From an uncultured Bacteroidales bacterium (GTDB lineage Bacteria > Bacteroidota > Bacteroidia > Bacteroidales > UBA932), in assembly GCA_946625485.1 (NCBI GenBank), contig CAMOTB010000008.1:1-39743 (forward strand): a DNA stretch of 39,743 bases, given 5' to 3'. The notes beneath the pieces were generated by a model. The model was not told the origin of the DNA and searched no databases. It saw only the letters and a list, made by a program, of their open reading frames with translations. Position 1 is the first letter of the stretch; each line of letters begins with the position of its first letter. This document shows, piece after piece, positions 5,431 to 14,281 of this stretch. Position numbers and translations under genes: made by a program.

Positions 5431-8241
5431 TTATTCTTCGTTGTACACCGTCACCAGACGTTTCCCGCCCGAGATTTTCCGGGCCAGGGAACGGATGTCC
5501 GCGGGTTTCAACGAACGGACCAGTTTCTCATAGTCGCAGTCATAAGGAAGACCCCAGCGTACATAAGCCGACATCTGCTCTTCCTGTAAGGAAAGGGAAC
5601 GGGCGATCCGGGCCTTTTTTTCGGAATCATGCTTGACCAGGTATTTGACCGCCAGTTCCATTTCCTCCGCCGTCGGTCCGTCTGCACACATCCGGTCCAT
5701 CTCCTCCTGCACATCAGCCAGCACCAGGTCCCGCACCTCGGGACGGGTCTGGAAGTCAACATAGGACTGGGAAGGCGTCTGCTTCTCCGGACTGACAGAA
5801 GTGATGAACTGTACGCTGTATGCCCCGCCCCGTTCTTCCCGGATCAGCGCCAGGTAACGGGCGGACAGGATATAGTCCAGCACATCGATGGCAGCCCGTT
5901 CTTCCGGACTGCGGCCTCCCTCGAAGTAATAATTGTAGCTGATGTCCGAAAAAGGCGCCGCTACGCAAGGATGTGTCTCCGACAGGGTTTTCTGGCCGTT
6001 GAATACCAGCCTGGCAGGCTGATAGGCGCCCTGGGAGTAAGGATAAGGAAGGGAAAGCGCGGCCAGGTATTTTTCCGTCCAGCTCCGGACGCGGGCGCGC
6101 GGCAGGTCGCTGCACAAGACGATCCTCAGCCCGGAAAGGTTTCCGTAGTAACGGCGGTAAACCTCTTCCACGAGCGCCAGGTCCACGGCTTTGACCGCCG
6201 CACTGTCGATCTCATGCATCCAGGGATGCGCGCCGAAGCGCTCTCTCCGGCAACGCTCATCGAACAGGTTCCTGGGAGTCTTCTGCTTGCCCAGCGACTT
6301 CAAGGTCGCAGCATTGTACAGGTCCAGGGCCCGCTGGGTCCCGAAACAGGGCTCCGTCAGTTGCAGTACGGCCAGCTTGAAAGCGTCCTCCGCCTTGTCC
6401 TTCCGGGCCGATATTGCGATACGGCCGCCCTCAGAGCCTCCGCTCAACAGCACGCTGATGCCAGACAGCTCCGGACAGTCCTTCATCGCGGGACGTTCGA
6501 GTCCCCGGAATCCGGTCGTGCGCTTGCAGTAAGCGAGTGCATGGCGGGATGCCGTCATCCGCTGCGGATCGAAGGCCTTGTAGCCTGTATCGAAAAGCAG
6601 GGACATGGACAGATGAGGACCGCTGCGCACGGGAGCGGCCTCCTTGTAATAGACTTTCACCCCGTTCGAAAGGGTCCAGAGCTCCATATCCGTCCCCGGC
6701 ACCTGCGTCATCGAACGGATCTCCCCGGGCTTTTCAGCCCAGGCCAGGTCCAACTTGGGATAGCTCAGATATTGCGGACCCGGCGCCTCCGCCGAGACGG
6801 CAGCAAAAGCAGCCAGCATCTGCTCCCGGGAAGGGGCGATCCCCTTTTCGTCCACGTCATTGTAACAGTTGGAGTAAATCTTCTCGCTCCCGTCAAACAT
6901 CAGGGCCGGATAGGCTGCCACGTCCTCCGCCGTAATGGCCGCGACCTGCGTCCGGCGTACGTCCTGCAACGCATCCGGAAGAATGAGCGGCGCATCCTGC
7001 AGGAAAGCGGATAGGGCCATGGAGACGATCTCGCTATTCTTCACTTCCTCGCGGGGGCGCTCCGTGTCCAGGTGCAGGCGGGAAGAAACATTGAGCTTGG
7101 CGACTTCCAGTTCGTCAGCGCTGATGCCGTGGCGGAGCAGGCGCTGCACTTCCCGCTCCACGAAGGTGGCGCAATCCAGCAATCTGTCTTTCTTGCGCGG
7201 CACGGCCGTCACCATCGAGACATACATCCGGGGATCATAGGCATTGGTAACCAGGGTCGCGCTCTGGGCCGGGCACTGCTTGTCCCGGGTCCGTTCGCGT
7301 AGACGGTCGCCCAGGACCGAGGTGACGATCATCCGGCAAAGGAGATCCTTGTAGAAAGCCTCGTCCTTGCGGTCCGTCACGGTGAAACGCTGTTTGTACA
7401 AGGCCTTATAAGCCTGGTACTTGATCTCCGGATCGGTCATGTCAGCAAAGAGGGGCTCCGCCTGGACCGGCGGAATGTACGTCCCCTTGGGCTCAGGGTT
7501 GACCGGGGCCGGAATATCCGAAAACATGCGCCGGATCCGTCCTTCCATCTCATCCGGATCGAAGTCTCCCACGATGATCAGGGCCTGCAGGTCGGGCCGG
7601 TACCATTTGTGGTAGAAATCCAAGATCTCTTCACGCTTGAAACCGTTGATGACCTCGAGGGTTCCGAGCACCGTCCGCTCCGTCTGCTTGGAGCCTCTGT
7701 AGATCAGGTTCATCTGCTGGAAGGCCATCCGGCTGCGGCTGTCCTGACGCAGACGCCACTCCTCGCTGATCACACCCCGCTCGGCATCGAGCGCCTCCTG
7801 TTCGCAGGAGATGTCGCAGGACCAGTCATGGAGCACCATCAGGACCGAATCGACGAAAGAATCGCGGACCAGCGGGACTTCGGACAGATTATATACCGTC
7901 TCCGTCCTGGACGTATAGGCGTTGATATTGTAACCGAAACGGACGCCTTCCCCGGCCAGGAAATCCAGGATGCCCTTGTCCGGATAGTGTTTCGTCCCGT
8001 TGAAGGCCATGTGTTCCAGGAAATGGGCCAGGCCGTTCTGGTTGTCCTCTTCCTGCAACGCACCGACATGGTGCGCAATATAGAATTCAGCGCAGCCTTT
8101 GGGCAACTCGTTGTGGCACAGATAATAAGTCATGCCATTGTCCAGCCGTCCAACCTTGAACGACGGATCATCGGGAATGGGCTGGGCCCAAGCTAGGGTC
8201 GCCGACAGGATCGCGGCGAGCAAAAGTCCTGCTTTTTTCAT
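5431..8241 (-). CDS. M16 family zinc metallopeptidase (pitrilysin/FusC-like, full length)
   Basis: This 936-residue protein has an N-terminal signal peptide (cleavage near TLAWA/Q), so it is periplasmic or outer-membrane exposed. The inverted zinc motif HFLEH (H73, E76, H77) and the third ligand E154 in LDAERGVISEE have the HxxEH-X76-E spacing of active M16 peptidases. It has the single-chain length of pitrilysin-type enzymes with four homologous domains; the second half lacks the motif, as usual. M16 enzymes degrade peptides and small proteins inside a closed chamber. Encoded within a TonB-receptor operon, it could process an imported or captured polypeptide, as FusC does for plant ferredoxin; this is inference. 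It starts 18 bases after the DUF6850 stop. Confidence 0.93.
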   Translation of the reverse strand: MKKAGLLLAAILSATLAWAQPIPDDPSFKVGRLDNGMTYYLCHNELPKGCAEFYIAHHVGALQEEDNQNGLAHFLEHMAFNGTKHYPDKGILDFLAGEGVRFGYNINAYTSRTETVYNLSEVPLVRDSFVDSVLMVLHDWSCDISCEQEALDAERGVISEEWRLRQDSRSRMAFQQMNLIYRGSKQTERTVLGTLEVINGFKREEILDFYHKWYRPDLQALIIVGDFDPDEMEGRIRRMFSDIPAPVNPEPKGTYIPPVQAEPLFADMTDPEIKYQAYKALYKQRFTVTDRKDEAFYKDLLCRMIVTSVLGDRLRERTRDKQCPAQSATLVTNAYDPRMYVSMVTAVPRKKDRLLDCATFVEREVQRLLRHGISADELEVAKLNVSSRLHLDTERPREEVKNSEIVSMALSAFLQDAPLILPDALQDVRRTQVAAITAEDVAAYPALMFDGSEKIYSNCYNDVDEKGIAPSREQMLAAFAAVSAEAPGPQYLSYPKLDLAWAEKPGEIRSMTQVPGTDMELWTLSNGVKVYYKEAAPVRSGPHLSMSLLFDTGYKAFDPQRMTASRHALAYCKRTTGFRGLERPAMKDCPELSGISVLLSGGSEGGRIAISARKDKAEDAFKLAVLQLTEPCFGTQRALDLYNAATLKSLGKQKTPRNLFDERCRRERFGAHPWMHEIDSAAVKAVDLALVEEVYRRYYGNLSGLRIVLCSDLPRARVRSWTEKYLAALSLPYPYSQGAYQPARLVFNGQKTLSETHPCVAAPFSDISYNYYFEGGRSPEERAAIDVLDYILSARYLALIREERGGAYSVQFITSVSPEKQTPSQSYVDFQTRPEVRDLVLADVQEEMDRMCADGPTAEEMELAVKYLVKHDSEKKARIARSLSLQEEQMSAYVRWGLPYDCDYEKLVRSLKPADIRSLARKISGGKRLVTVYNEE

Positions 8242-8259
8242 AAGCAGCGGATAATTAGA

Positions 8260-9843
8260 TTAGAAATTGCACCCCAGACTGATGCAGGCGACATTGCGTG
8301 TCCGTCCGCCCAGATATTGCGGCTCGGCAAACAAGGCCAGGAACCGGTCCGAGAGTTTCAGGTAAGGCTCAAAACTTTTCTTGAAGCGGCGGGCCACCAT
8401 CACGGAGCATTCTCCCCCGGCGCGCGCTGCCGTATCATATTCGAACTGACGGCCCAGATAGTTATCAAAACTCCTCAGGCTGGTGGCTGTGCTTGAAGCA
8501 AGGATTCCGTCCTCTTTATCCACCCCCCAACCTGTACGGAACGTGATTCCCAGGTCAAGAACAAGGCTTGTATTTCCCCAGCACATCGCTTTCTGGCCGG
8601 ACAGATCGGCCGATACCGAATGATACGCATGGTTCCTATAATAGGGGTACAAGGTGGTCGTCTGAGAACGAGAGAAGAACGACACGCGGGATCCCAGGGT
8701 CAGGGCAGGTCTGGGCCCGCTGGCATCATGATACCATCTGTAATCTGCCGATGCACGCAGGTCCGTCCGGTCCAGGATATGATTCTGGCCCATGTACTCG
8801 ACCTGTGTGCTCTGACCGGCCGGGGTGACGTAACGAAGCTGGTTCTCTTCATTGCCGAGGAAGGCAAACCCGGCCGACCAGGACAAACGGTGAAGGTCGT
8901 TTCCCGCAGGAAGCAGAAGCTTGCCTTCATACGCAGCTTCCGGACCGGAGAATTCAAAGAAAACCGGCGAAGTCGTCGCCTTCTTGCCATAATACCCGTC
9001 ACGGTATCTGAAACTTAATACCTGACTGAAGCGTTGCTTCAGCAGCACTTGCAGGGAAACGCCATAAAAACGGTTATCCATCGGACGGAGACTGGATGCC
9101 GGCATGTAATTCTGATCGCCGGAAAGTGTTTCTACGACACCGAAAAAGCCGCCTTTATCCGTCGCGACAAAGTATTGCTGGTCAGTTGTGCCATAGATGC
9201 CGCCCCGGACCTGCTCCTGCCGGTTCCGGAACTGGAGGGAACAGCCCAGCAACAAGTCCGTTGAAGGACGGAAGGCCACTCCCGCCTTCAGGTCCATATC
9301 CATCAAGATATTGGAAAAACGGGGATCTTTGATCTTGGTCTGGTCCCCGGCCCTGTAATCTGCAAGGAAACCGGCAGACCATTTCTCAGAGAACTGATAG
9401 GACAATTCTCCAATCAGGCCATACAGTTCACGCTTTTTCGTCCCGACCGTTGACTCGCTGCTTTCCAAGAAATTGACCGGATGGAAAACAGGATCCATCA
9501 AGACCTGTCCGCCCATCTCCTTTCCCTGGAAATCCGACCAGGACAGTTTCCCGTGGAAAACCATCCGGTCGGAGATACGATAATAGGACTCTGTCCCCAC
9601 TCCGACACAGAAAGCGTCCGGAGAGGCGTCCAGAGAAATCAGCGCACCATTCTCCTTGCGACCCGACACCTCCGCCATGGAGAGATGTCCGTTCCATAGC
9701 GATAACGCCGCAGGATTGCCCAGTTCCAAGGCTGGGGTCGTCTCAACGGCAAAACGGAAATCACGGACCTGCCGCTCCTGGGCTCCCGCAATCAAAACGG
9801 GAGCCAGGAGAAGGCAATTCAAGAGCAAGGTGCGCAGACGCAT
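8260..9843 (-). CDS. DUF6850 family outer-membrane beta-barrel protein
   Basis: This 527-residue protein has a signal peptide (MRLRTLLLNCLLLAPVLIAG, cleavage near AGAQE) and many amphipathic strands, and ends SLGCNF with a C-terminal Phe. It resembles the uncharacterised DUF6850 barrels of Bacteroidota, which I recall next to DUF4876 and TonB receptor genes. That order is seen here, with a 4-base gap to the DUF4876 stop and an 18-base gap to the M16 gene. There is no enzymatic motif. Possible roles are an auxiliary channel or surface partner of the receptor. A more distant, similarly organised barrel ends the same operon. Confidence 0.75.
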   Translation of the reverse strand: MRLRTLLLNCLLLAPVLIAGAQERQVRDFRFAVETTPALELGNPAALSLWNGHLSMAEVSGRKENGALISLDASPDAFCVGVGTESYYRISDRMVFHGKLSWSDFQGKEMGGQVLMDPVFHPVNFLESSESTVGTKKRELYGLIGELSYQFSEKWSAGFLADYRAGDQTKIKDPRFSNILMDMDLKAGVAFRPSTDLLLGCSLQFRNRQEQVRGGIYGTTDQQYFVATDKGGFFGVVETLSGDQNYMPASSLRPMDNRFYGVSLQVLLKQRFSQVLSFRYRDGYYGKKATTSPVFFEFSGPEAAYEGKLLLPAGNDLHRLSWSAGFAFLGNEENQLRYVTPAGQSTQVEYMGQNHILDRTDLRASADYRWYHDASGPRPALTLGSRVSFFSRSQTTTLYPYYRNHAYHSVSADLSGQKAMCWGNTSLVLDLGITFRTGWGVDKEDGILASSTATSLRSFDNYLGRQFEYDTAARAGGECSVMVARRFKKSFEPYLKLSDRFLALFAEPQYLGGRTRNVACISLGCNF

Positions 9844-9847
9844 GACG

Positions 9848-11170
9848 TTACTGTTTCAAAGAGGAAACTTTCCGCTGGTGGAAGTCCTTGGATGAATCGT
9901 TGGTGTCCACATAGATGATGTGGGCGCCAGCCTTGATCGAGGCTTCCGCATCGATGCCGGACGGATCGGTCGTCCCTTCGACATCGTCGGTGCCGCCCTT
10001 GTATCCATAAACGAGCTTGCCGGAATTCTCCGGAAGGGCCTCGGTAGCTTCCTTGTCCACATTACGGTAGGCCGTATAACCCTGATTGGTTGCGATCACA
10101 ACGGCTCCGCTGTTGACATCCGAAGAGAAACGGAGGTTGCTCTTCGCCACACTGGCCGCCTGGAAGATCTCCACGCAATCCACCACCTTTTCCTTGGGGA
10201 ACTTGGCGGCATTGAAGACTTTCGTCGTACCTCCGGTATGATCGAAGGCATCCTCGTTCTCGCTGAGAGCCTTGGCTTCACTCTGGGACATGCGGCCGAC
10301 AAAGAAAGCCGGGGAATTGTTGGAAAGCAGCCAGGCAGTTCCCTGTCCGAAAGGCTTGCAGGTCAGGTAGTGGCTGGTCGGGATGCTTTCGGACACAGCA
10401 TACTTGGCGGCCTTATACTCGGTGATGTTGTCGACATTGGAGAGCCAATAATACGCCGGATCGCTCAGGTTGACGGAAGCGGACTGGGTCGCGGTATGAT
10501 CAATGGCGCCGAAAACGGACACGACGATCTGGGAATACGCCGGGATCTTCACAGGAGAAGTAAACCACCAGATGGCGGAATTGGCCGGGATCCAGTTCTC
10601 ACTGGCATAGGACAGATTACCGCTGGCGTCCAGATACTTATTGGTCGCATGGCCGTTGGAAGGAGTCAGGATACTGAACACCAGATCCGAAGCATCTGCC
10701 TCCATCTCGGAATTGTTGTAGAGGATGAAGTAAGCATCATCGGAATAGGAACCGGACGGGGTCTTCGGGCAGCCCGTGCTATAGAATTCCTTGATGATGA
10801 CCTGCTGGCTTTCAACCTTATTGAGATCGATCTTGAAGGAGACCGTCGTCGCATCTGCGACAAGAATGGCGTTGTTGGATCCGCTGTATACGATACGCAC
10901 ACCCTCTTCCGCTGTCTTATACAGCGCGGAAGCGGAATAAGAGCCCACCGGGACCGTAAACTTGACGGCGCCGGAAGCGTCCGATGCCTCCAGATAAGTT
11001 GCAGTACCGGCAGCATCCGACAGCGAAACAGCCACGTCGGGGGTAGCGAAATTGGCCCCGTCGAGCATCAGCTGAAGCGTGATCTCGACCGCCTTGGGCG
11101 TCTTGGGGTCGCAGGAAACAGCCATCAGGACGATAGCGGCTGCAGAAAGAAATGAGAGATACTTTTTCAT
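9848..11170 (-). CDS. DUF4876 family lipoprotein (putative receptor-associated surface protein)
   Basis: This 440-residue predicted lipoprotein has a signal peptide ending VLMAVSC with the lipid-anchored Cys at position 20. Residues about 28-105 look like an Ig-like/carboxypeptidase-regulatory fold (EITLQLMLDG, DASGAVKFTVPVGSYSAS). The rest matches what I recall of DUF4876: IIKEFYSTG, then DAYFILYNNSE and a W-rich WIPANSAIWWF segment. The function is undescribed. Its place next to a TonB receptor suggests a surface lipoprotein that works with it, analogous to SusD or HmuY; this is inference. The gaps are 13 bases from the receptor stop and 4 bases to the DUF6850 start. Confidence 0.78.
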   Translation of the reverse strand: MKKYLSFLSAAAIVLMAVSCDPKTPKAVEITLQLMLDGANFATPDVAVSLSDAAGTATYLEASDASGAVKFTVPVGSYSASALYKTAEEGVRIVYSGSNNAILVADATTVSFKIDLNKVESQQVIIKEFYSTGCPKTPSGSYSDDAYFILYNNSEMEADASDLVFSILTPSNGHATNKYLDASGNLSYASENWIPANSAIWWFTSPVKIPAYSQIVVSVFGAIDHTATQSASVNLSDPAYYWLSNVDNITEYKAAKYAVSESIPTSHYLTCKPFGQGTAWLLSNNSPAFFVGRMSQSEAKALSENEDAFDHTGGTTKVFNAAKFPKEKVVDCVEIFQAASVAKSNLRFSSDVNSGAVVIATNQGYTAYRNVDKEATEALPENSGKLVYGYKGGTDDVEGTTDPSGIDAEASIKAGAHIIYVDTNDSSKDFHQRKVSSLKQ

Positions 11171-11183
11171 AATACACTAAGCT

Positions 11184-14180
11184 TTACTGAAATTTTAGTC
11201 TGATTGTGAGTCCGTAATAAAAACGGGGAACATAAGAAGAAACGGAACTCCATGTCCGGGTCCTTGCGGAATAAACCTGGCCCATGTTGTTGAAGAAATT
11301 GTTGGCGTAAAACGAAACCGATGCCAGATCTCCGATCTCTTTGGTAACGCTGAAATTGGCGCTGAAATACGGAGAGATGAAATCTTTCAGGAAGGTATAA
11401 GAATAGGTGGTACCGGATACGACCAGTTTGGACAGGTCGGCATACAACTCCGGATTGTCATTCCGAGCCCTGCGGAAATCCTCCAGGAAAGGTCTCGGGG
11501 CCGGATCGTCGTAGGAGCAATAGGTGTCCGGGAAGAAGACGCTGAAGCCTTCTCCGTCATAGATGGAACGTTCCTCAAGGGACAGTAAGTCCGTCCGGTC
11601 GGCGAGGGCATAACTCCGGCGGGATCCGTCCTGACGCTCACTCAGGCTCCTGGAATAATTCAACAGGCTGCTTTCCAGTTTCATGGACAGGATCATACGG
11701 ACCTTAGGGATGTGGGTCGTAATGGTCAGGTTGGTCTTGACCGTACGGGTTTCCTTGCCGTTCGTCGTCGAGTTGTCGCCATAAAAGTAACCGATGTACT
11801 TGTAGGGAGAGCCGTCGAAGGATGTGAGGGTCGAAGGACAATAGGGCAAGACATTCGTAAACAAAGACCGGTAGCTATAGAAATTCCCGTCCAGCCGGAT
11901 GGTGGTATTGATGGCCTTGATCCGCTTGAAATCGATGACCCACTCCAGTCCGTAACGCGTCATCGGATTGTCGTCATTGTCCTCGAAATATCGGGTGATG
12001 AACTGCTTTTTCTCCAGTCCGGCCGCCTGGATGGGAGATAGGGCTCCGGTGCGGTCTGAGACAAGGATGGAACCATCCGTCGGATTGACGGAGTAGATAC
12101 GGTTCTCGGCTGGGATCGGAAGTCCTTGGACGGCGCTTGTCGGAGTCAGGGTATAGATGAAGCGGTCATAATCCGTCCCCCTGTTATAGGCGAAGAAAGT
12201 CCGATTAAGGTATCCGGCCAGCGAAATCTTGGTCCCGCCCAGGTTCAGATCCAATCCCAATTCTCCCTGACGGTTGCGCTGCCAGAGCAGATCGGCATTG
12301 TATTCAATCGTACGCGGCATCACGAAATAAGCACGATTCACGACGTTGGCTGCATCGGCCGTTGAAGTGAATACATTGATATCCATGTAGCTCGGCGTCG
12401 GATACAGGACAGAGAAAGAGGGCTGTTTGACGGCGACGCCCCAACTGGCCCGGAAAGAAAGTTCCCGCAGAAAACGGTTGCGATGTGTCTTCTCCGTGAA
12501 CACGGTATATTTGGCATTGAAACGAGGCGAAAGACTGGACGTCACCCCATAGGCCGAACCCGGAATCAGGGTGTTGTCCCACCGCAGACCGGCAATCAGG
12601 TTCAGGCGGCCGTCTTTCCCCGCCCGGAGCATCCAGTTGTCTTCAACGAATCCGGCCAGGTTGGTCATTGCCGGGACATCCCGGAAACGCCATTCGCGAT
12701 ACGATGGGGCCGATGCCATTTCTTCAGAATAGGCTCCAGCTCCCAGATTCTTGTCCAGGGACCAGTCCGCTCCGACTTTCAGTTTATTGTTGACCCGGCC
12801 AGCGCTTTTGACCCAGTTGGCTTTCAAGGTCGCCTTTGCGGTCAAAGGTCGGTCATCCAGAGCCATTACGTTGTACCAGTGACCGGGCGCGATCCGGACA
12901 GCCGGATTGTCTCCTCCCGGCACATAATCTTCAGCCATATAGTAGCCTCTCTGCGTCGCATGCAGGGAGGTGCTGCTGACGGCAGCGTTGTACAGGCCGT
13001 TCTCCCGCTCCAACTTGTCGGCATAGACAAGGGAGCTTTTCAACTCCAGGTTCGTGATCCAAGGCCTGGACAGCAACCAGTCGGCAGAGAACTGGGCCCG
13101 GACCTGGTTATCTTTCCGGGTCAGAAAAGTCCCGATCATCTTGTCGGGGTCGGCCCGGTTGTCCAAGCCGCCGAGATTGCCCGATACACCCGCAGAAACT
13201 CTCAAAGGCATGTCCGAGAAGGCCCCGTGCGAATACAGATTGCTCCAGGTCAGGGAAAGCTGCTTCCTGTCGTACGAGGTATAGGGTGACATCGGCTCAG
13301 AGATGGAGCGGGTATACTCGGCACTGGCATTGATTACGCCCGCCGGCCGGTCGCGGCGGCCATATCCCAGACCGAATCCCTTGGAAAAGGAGACCTGCTT
13401 GGTCTTGGGACTGGTAGACATTGTGACCGTCCAGGGCGTCCGTCCCTTGCGTGTATTTATCTTGACGATGCCCGAGGTCATGTCTCCGTATTCGACCGAA
13501 GGAACACCGGTAATGATCTCGACCGACTCGATGTTGGAAGAAGCGATATTATTGGTACTGACGCCCTTGAAGCTGTTTCCCGTGGAGGAGACATTGGTAA
13601 AGGAGGCATTGGCCGACAGACGGACTCCGTCCACCTCGACGGCCGTACCGAAACTGGCATTTCCGTTTTCAGCATTTCCGGCCCGCAGATTGAACTGCTG
13701 ATCTCCAGTGAGCGAAGGATCCTTCGTGGCCCCTCCCGGCAGGAGACTGGAAATATCCGCCACGTTCATGACCTGGACATGTTCCAGGGCCGTCTTGTCG
13801 ATCGTACGGGACGTCGTCGCGGCATTGGCATCTTCCTGCGCCGTCACGACAGCGCCCTCGATGGAAAGATTGTCCGGATCCAGCTGGGCGCGGAACTGGA
13901 GTATATCCTTGCGGATATCAATCTCCCGGGACCAGGTCACATAACCCAGGCAAGAGACGCTGACCACCGTTTTGACGGCAGGGACGCTCTTGATGGCAAA
14001 GCGTCCATTCCCGTCAGCGACAGCCCACTGACCTGTACCCTCGATCACCACCGTTGCGAAGTCCACCGGCTCTCCCGTGGATCTGTCAATCACGGTACCG
14101 GCAAATGTGAACTTCTGTGCGACGGCTTCTCCGAGAGAAACCGTCAGCAACAAAGTCAGAACCAGCAGAAACCTTCTCAT
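11184..14180 (-). CDS. TonB-dependent outer-membrane receptor with carboxypeptidase-regulatory N-domain
   Basis: This 998-residue protein starts with a signal peptide (cleavage near GEAVAQ). Residues about 24-105 form a CarboxypepD_reg-like domain (FAGTVIDRSTGEPVDFATVV). Residues about 120-250 form the plug, with NIESVEIITGVPSVEYGDMTSG matching the conserved end of TonB plugs. A 22-strand-type barrel follows. TonB receptors import scarce ligands such as siderophores, haem, cobalamin, glycans or peptides. This one lacks the extra SusC features and has a DUF4876 lipoprotein rather than a SusD partner, so metal, haem or peptide uptake is more likely than polysaccharide uptake. It is the first gene of a five-gene operon and is divergent from the polyferredoxin gene. 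Confidence 0.95.
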   Translation of the reverse strand: MRRFLLVLTLLLTVSLGEAVAQKFTFAGTVIDRSTGEPVDFATVVIEGTGQWAVADGNGRFAIKSVPAVKTVVSVSCLGYVTWSREIDIRKDILQFRAQLDPDNLSIEGAVVTAQEDANAATTSRTIDKTALEHVQVMNVADISSLLPGGATKDPSLTGDQQFNLRAGNAENGNASFGTAVEVDGVRLSANASFTNVSSTGNSFKGVSTNNIASSNIESVEIITGVPSVEYGDMTSGIVKINTRKGRTPWTVTMSTSPKTKQVSFSKGFGLGYGRRDRPAGVINASAEYTRSISEPMSPYTSYDRKQLSLTWSNLYSHGAFSDMPLRVSAGVSGNLGGLDNRADPDKMIGTFLTRKDNQVRAQFSADWLLSRPWITNLELKSSLVYADKLERENGLYNAAVSSTSLHATQRGYYMAEDYVPGGDNPAVRIAPGHWYNVMALDDRPLTAKATLKANWVKSAGRVNNKLKVGADWSLDKNLGAGAYSEEMASAPSYREWRFRDVPAMTNLAGFVEDNWMLRAGKDGRLNLIAGLRWDNTLIPGSAYGVTSSLSPRFNAKYTVFTEKTHRNRFLRELSFRASWGVAVKQPSFSVLYPTPSYMDINVFTSTADAANVVNRAYFVMPRTIEYNADLLWQRNRQGELGLDLNLGGTKISLAGYLNRTFFAYNRGTDYDRFIYTLTPTSAVQGLPIPAENRIYSVNPTDGSILVSDRTGALSPIQAAGLEKKQFITRYFEDNDDNPMTRYGLEWVIDFKRIKAINTTIRLDGNFYSYRSLFTNVLPYCPSTLTSFDGSPYKYIGYFYGDNSTTNGKETRTVKTNLTITTHIPKVRMILSMKLESSLLNYSRSLSERQDGSRRSYALADRTDLLSLEERSIYDGEGFSVFFPDTYCSYDDPAPRPFLEDFRRARNDNPELYADLSKLVVSGTTYSYTFLKDFISPYFSANFSVTKEIGDLASVSFYANNFFNNMGQVYSARTRTWSSVSSYVPRFYYGLTIRLKFQ

Positions 14181-14205
14181 GATCTAAAAAAAACAGGGAG
14201 TTTTG

Positions 14206-14213
14206 CAAAATTA
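14206..14213 (-). promoter_or_regulatory. Candidate -7 promoter element of the TonB receptor operon
   Basis: The minus-strand sequence TAATTTTG matches TAnnTTTG, 25 bases before the receptor ATG in the AT-rich divergent region. No convincing -33 element was found at the usual 19-21-base distance. Confidence 0.5.
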
Positions 14214-14250
14214 AAAAACTTAAACAATATGTAAAATACCAATAAATGGT

Positions 14251-14258
14251 TATTTTTG
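14251..14258 (+). promoter_or_regulatory. Candidate -7 promoter element of the polyferredoxin/S46 pair
   Basis: TATTTTTG matches TAnnTTTG and ends 23 bases before the ATG at 14282. If used, transcription starts after the upstream in-frame ATG at 14246, which supports 14282 as the true start. It lies about 40 bases from the oppositely oriented receptor promoter, so one regulator could control both sides. Confidence 0.5.
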
Positions 14259-14281
14259 TAAAAATCACTGATTTTAGCTAT

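Noticed and set aside
11184..14180. SusC-type glycan receptor
   Set aside because: No SusD-like gene is adjacent; the partner lipoprotein is DUF4876 and the operon contains a protease, so a SusCD polysaccharide system is not supported.
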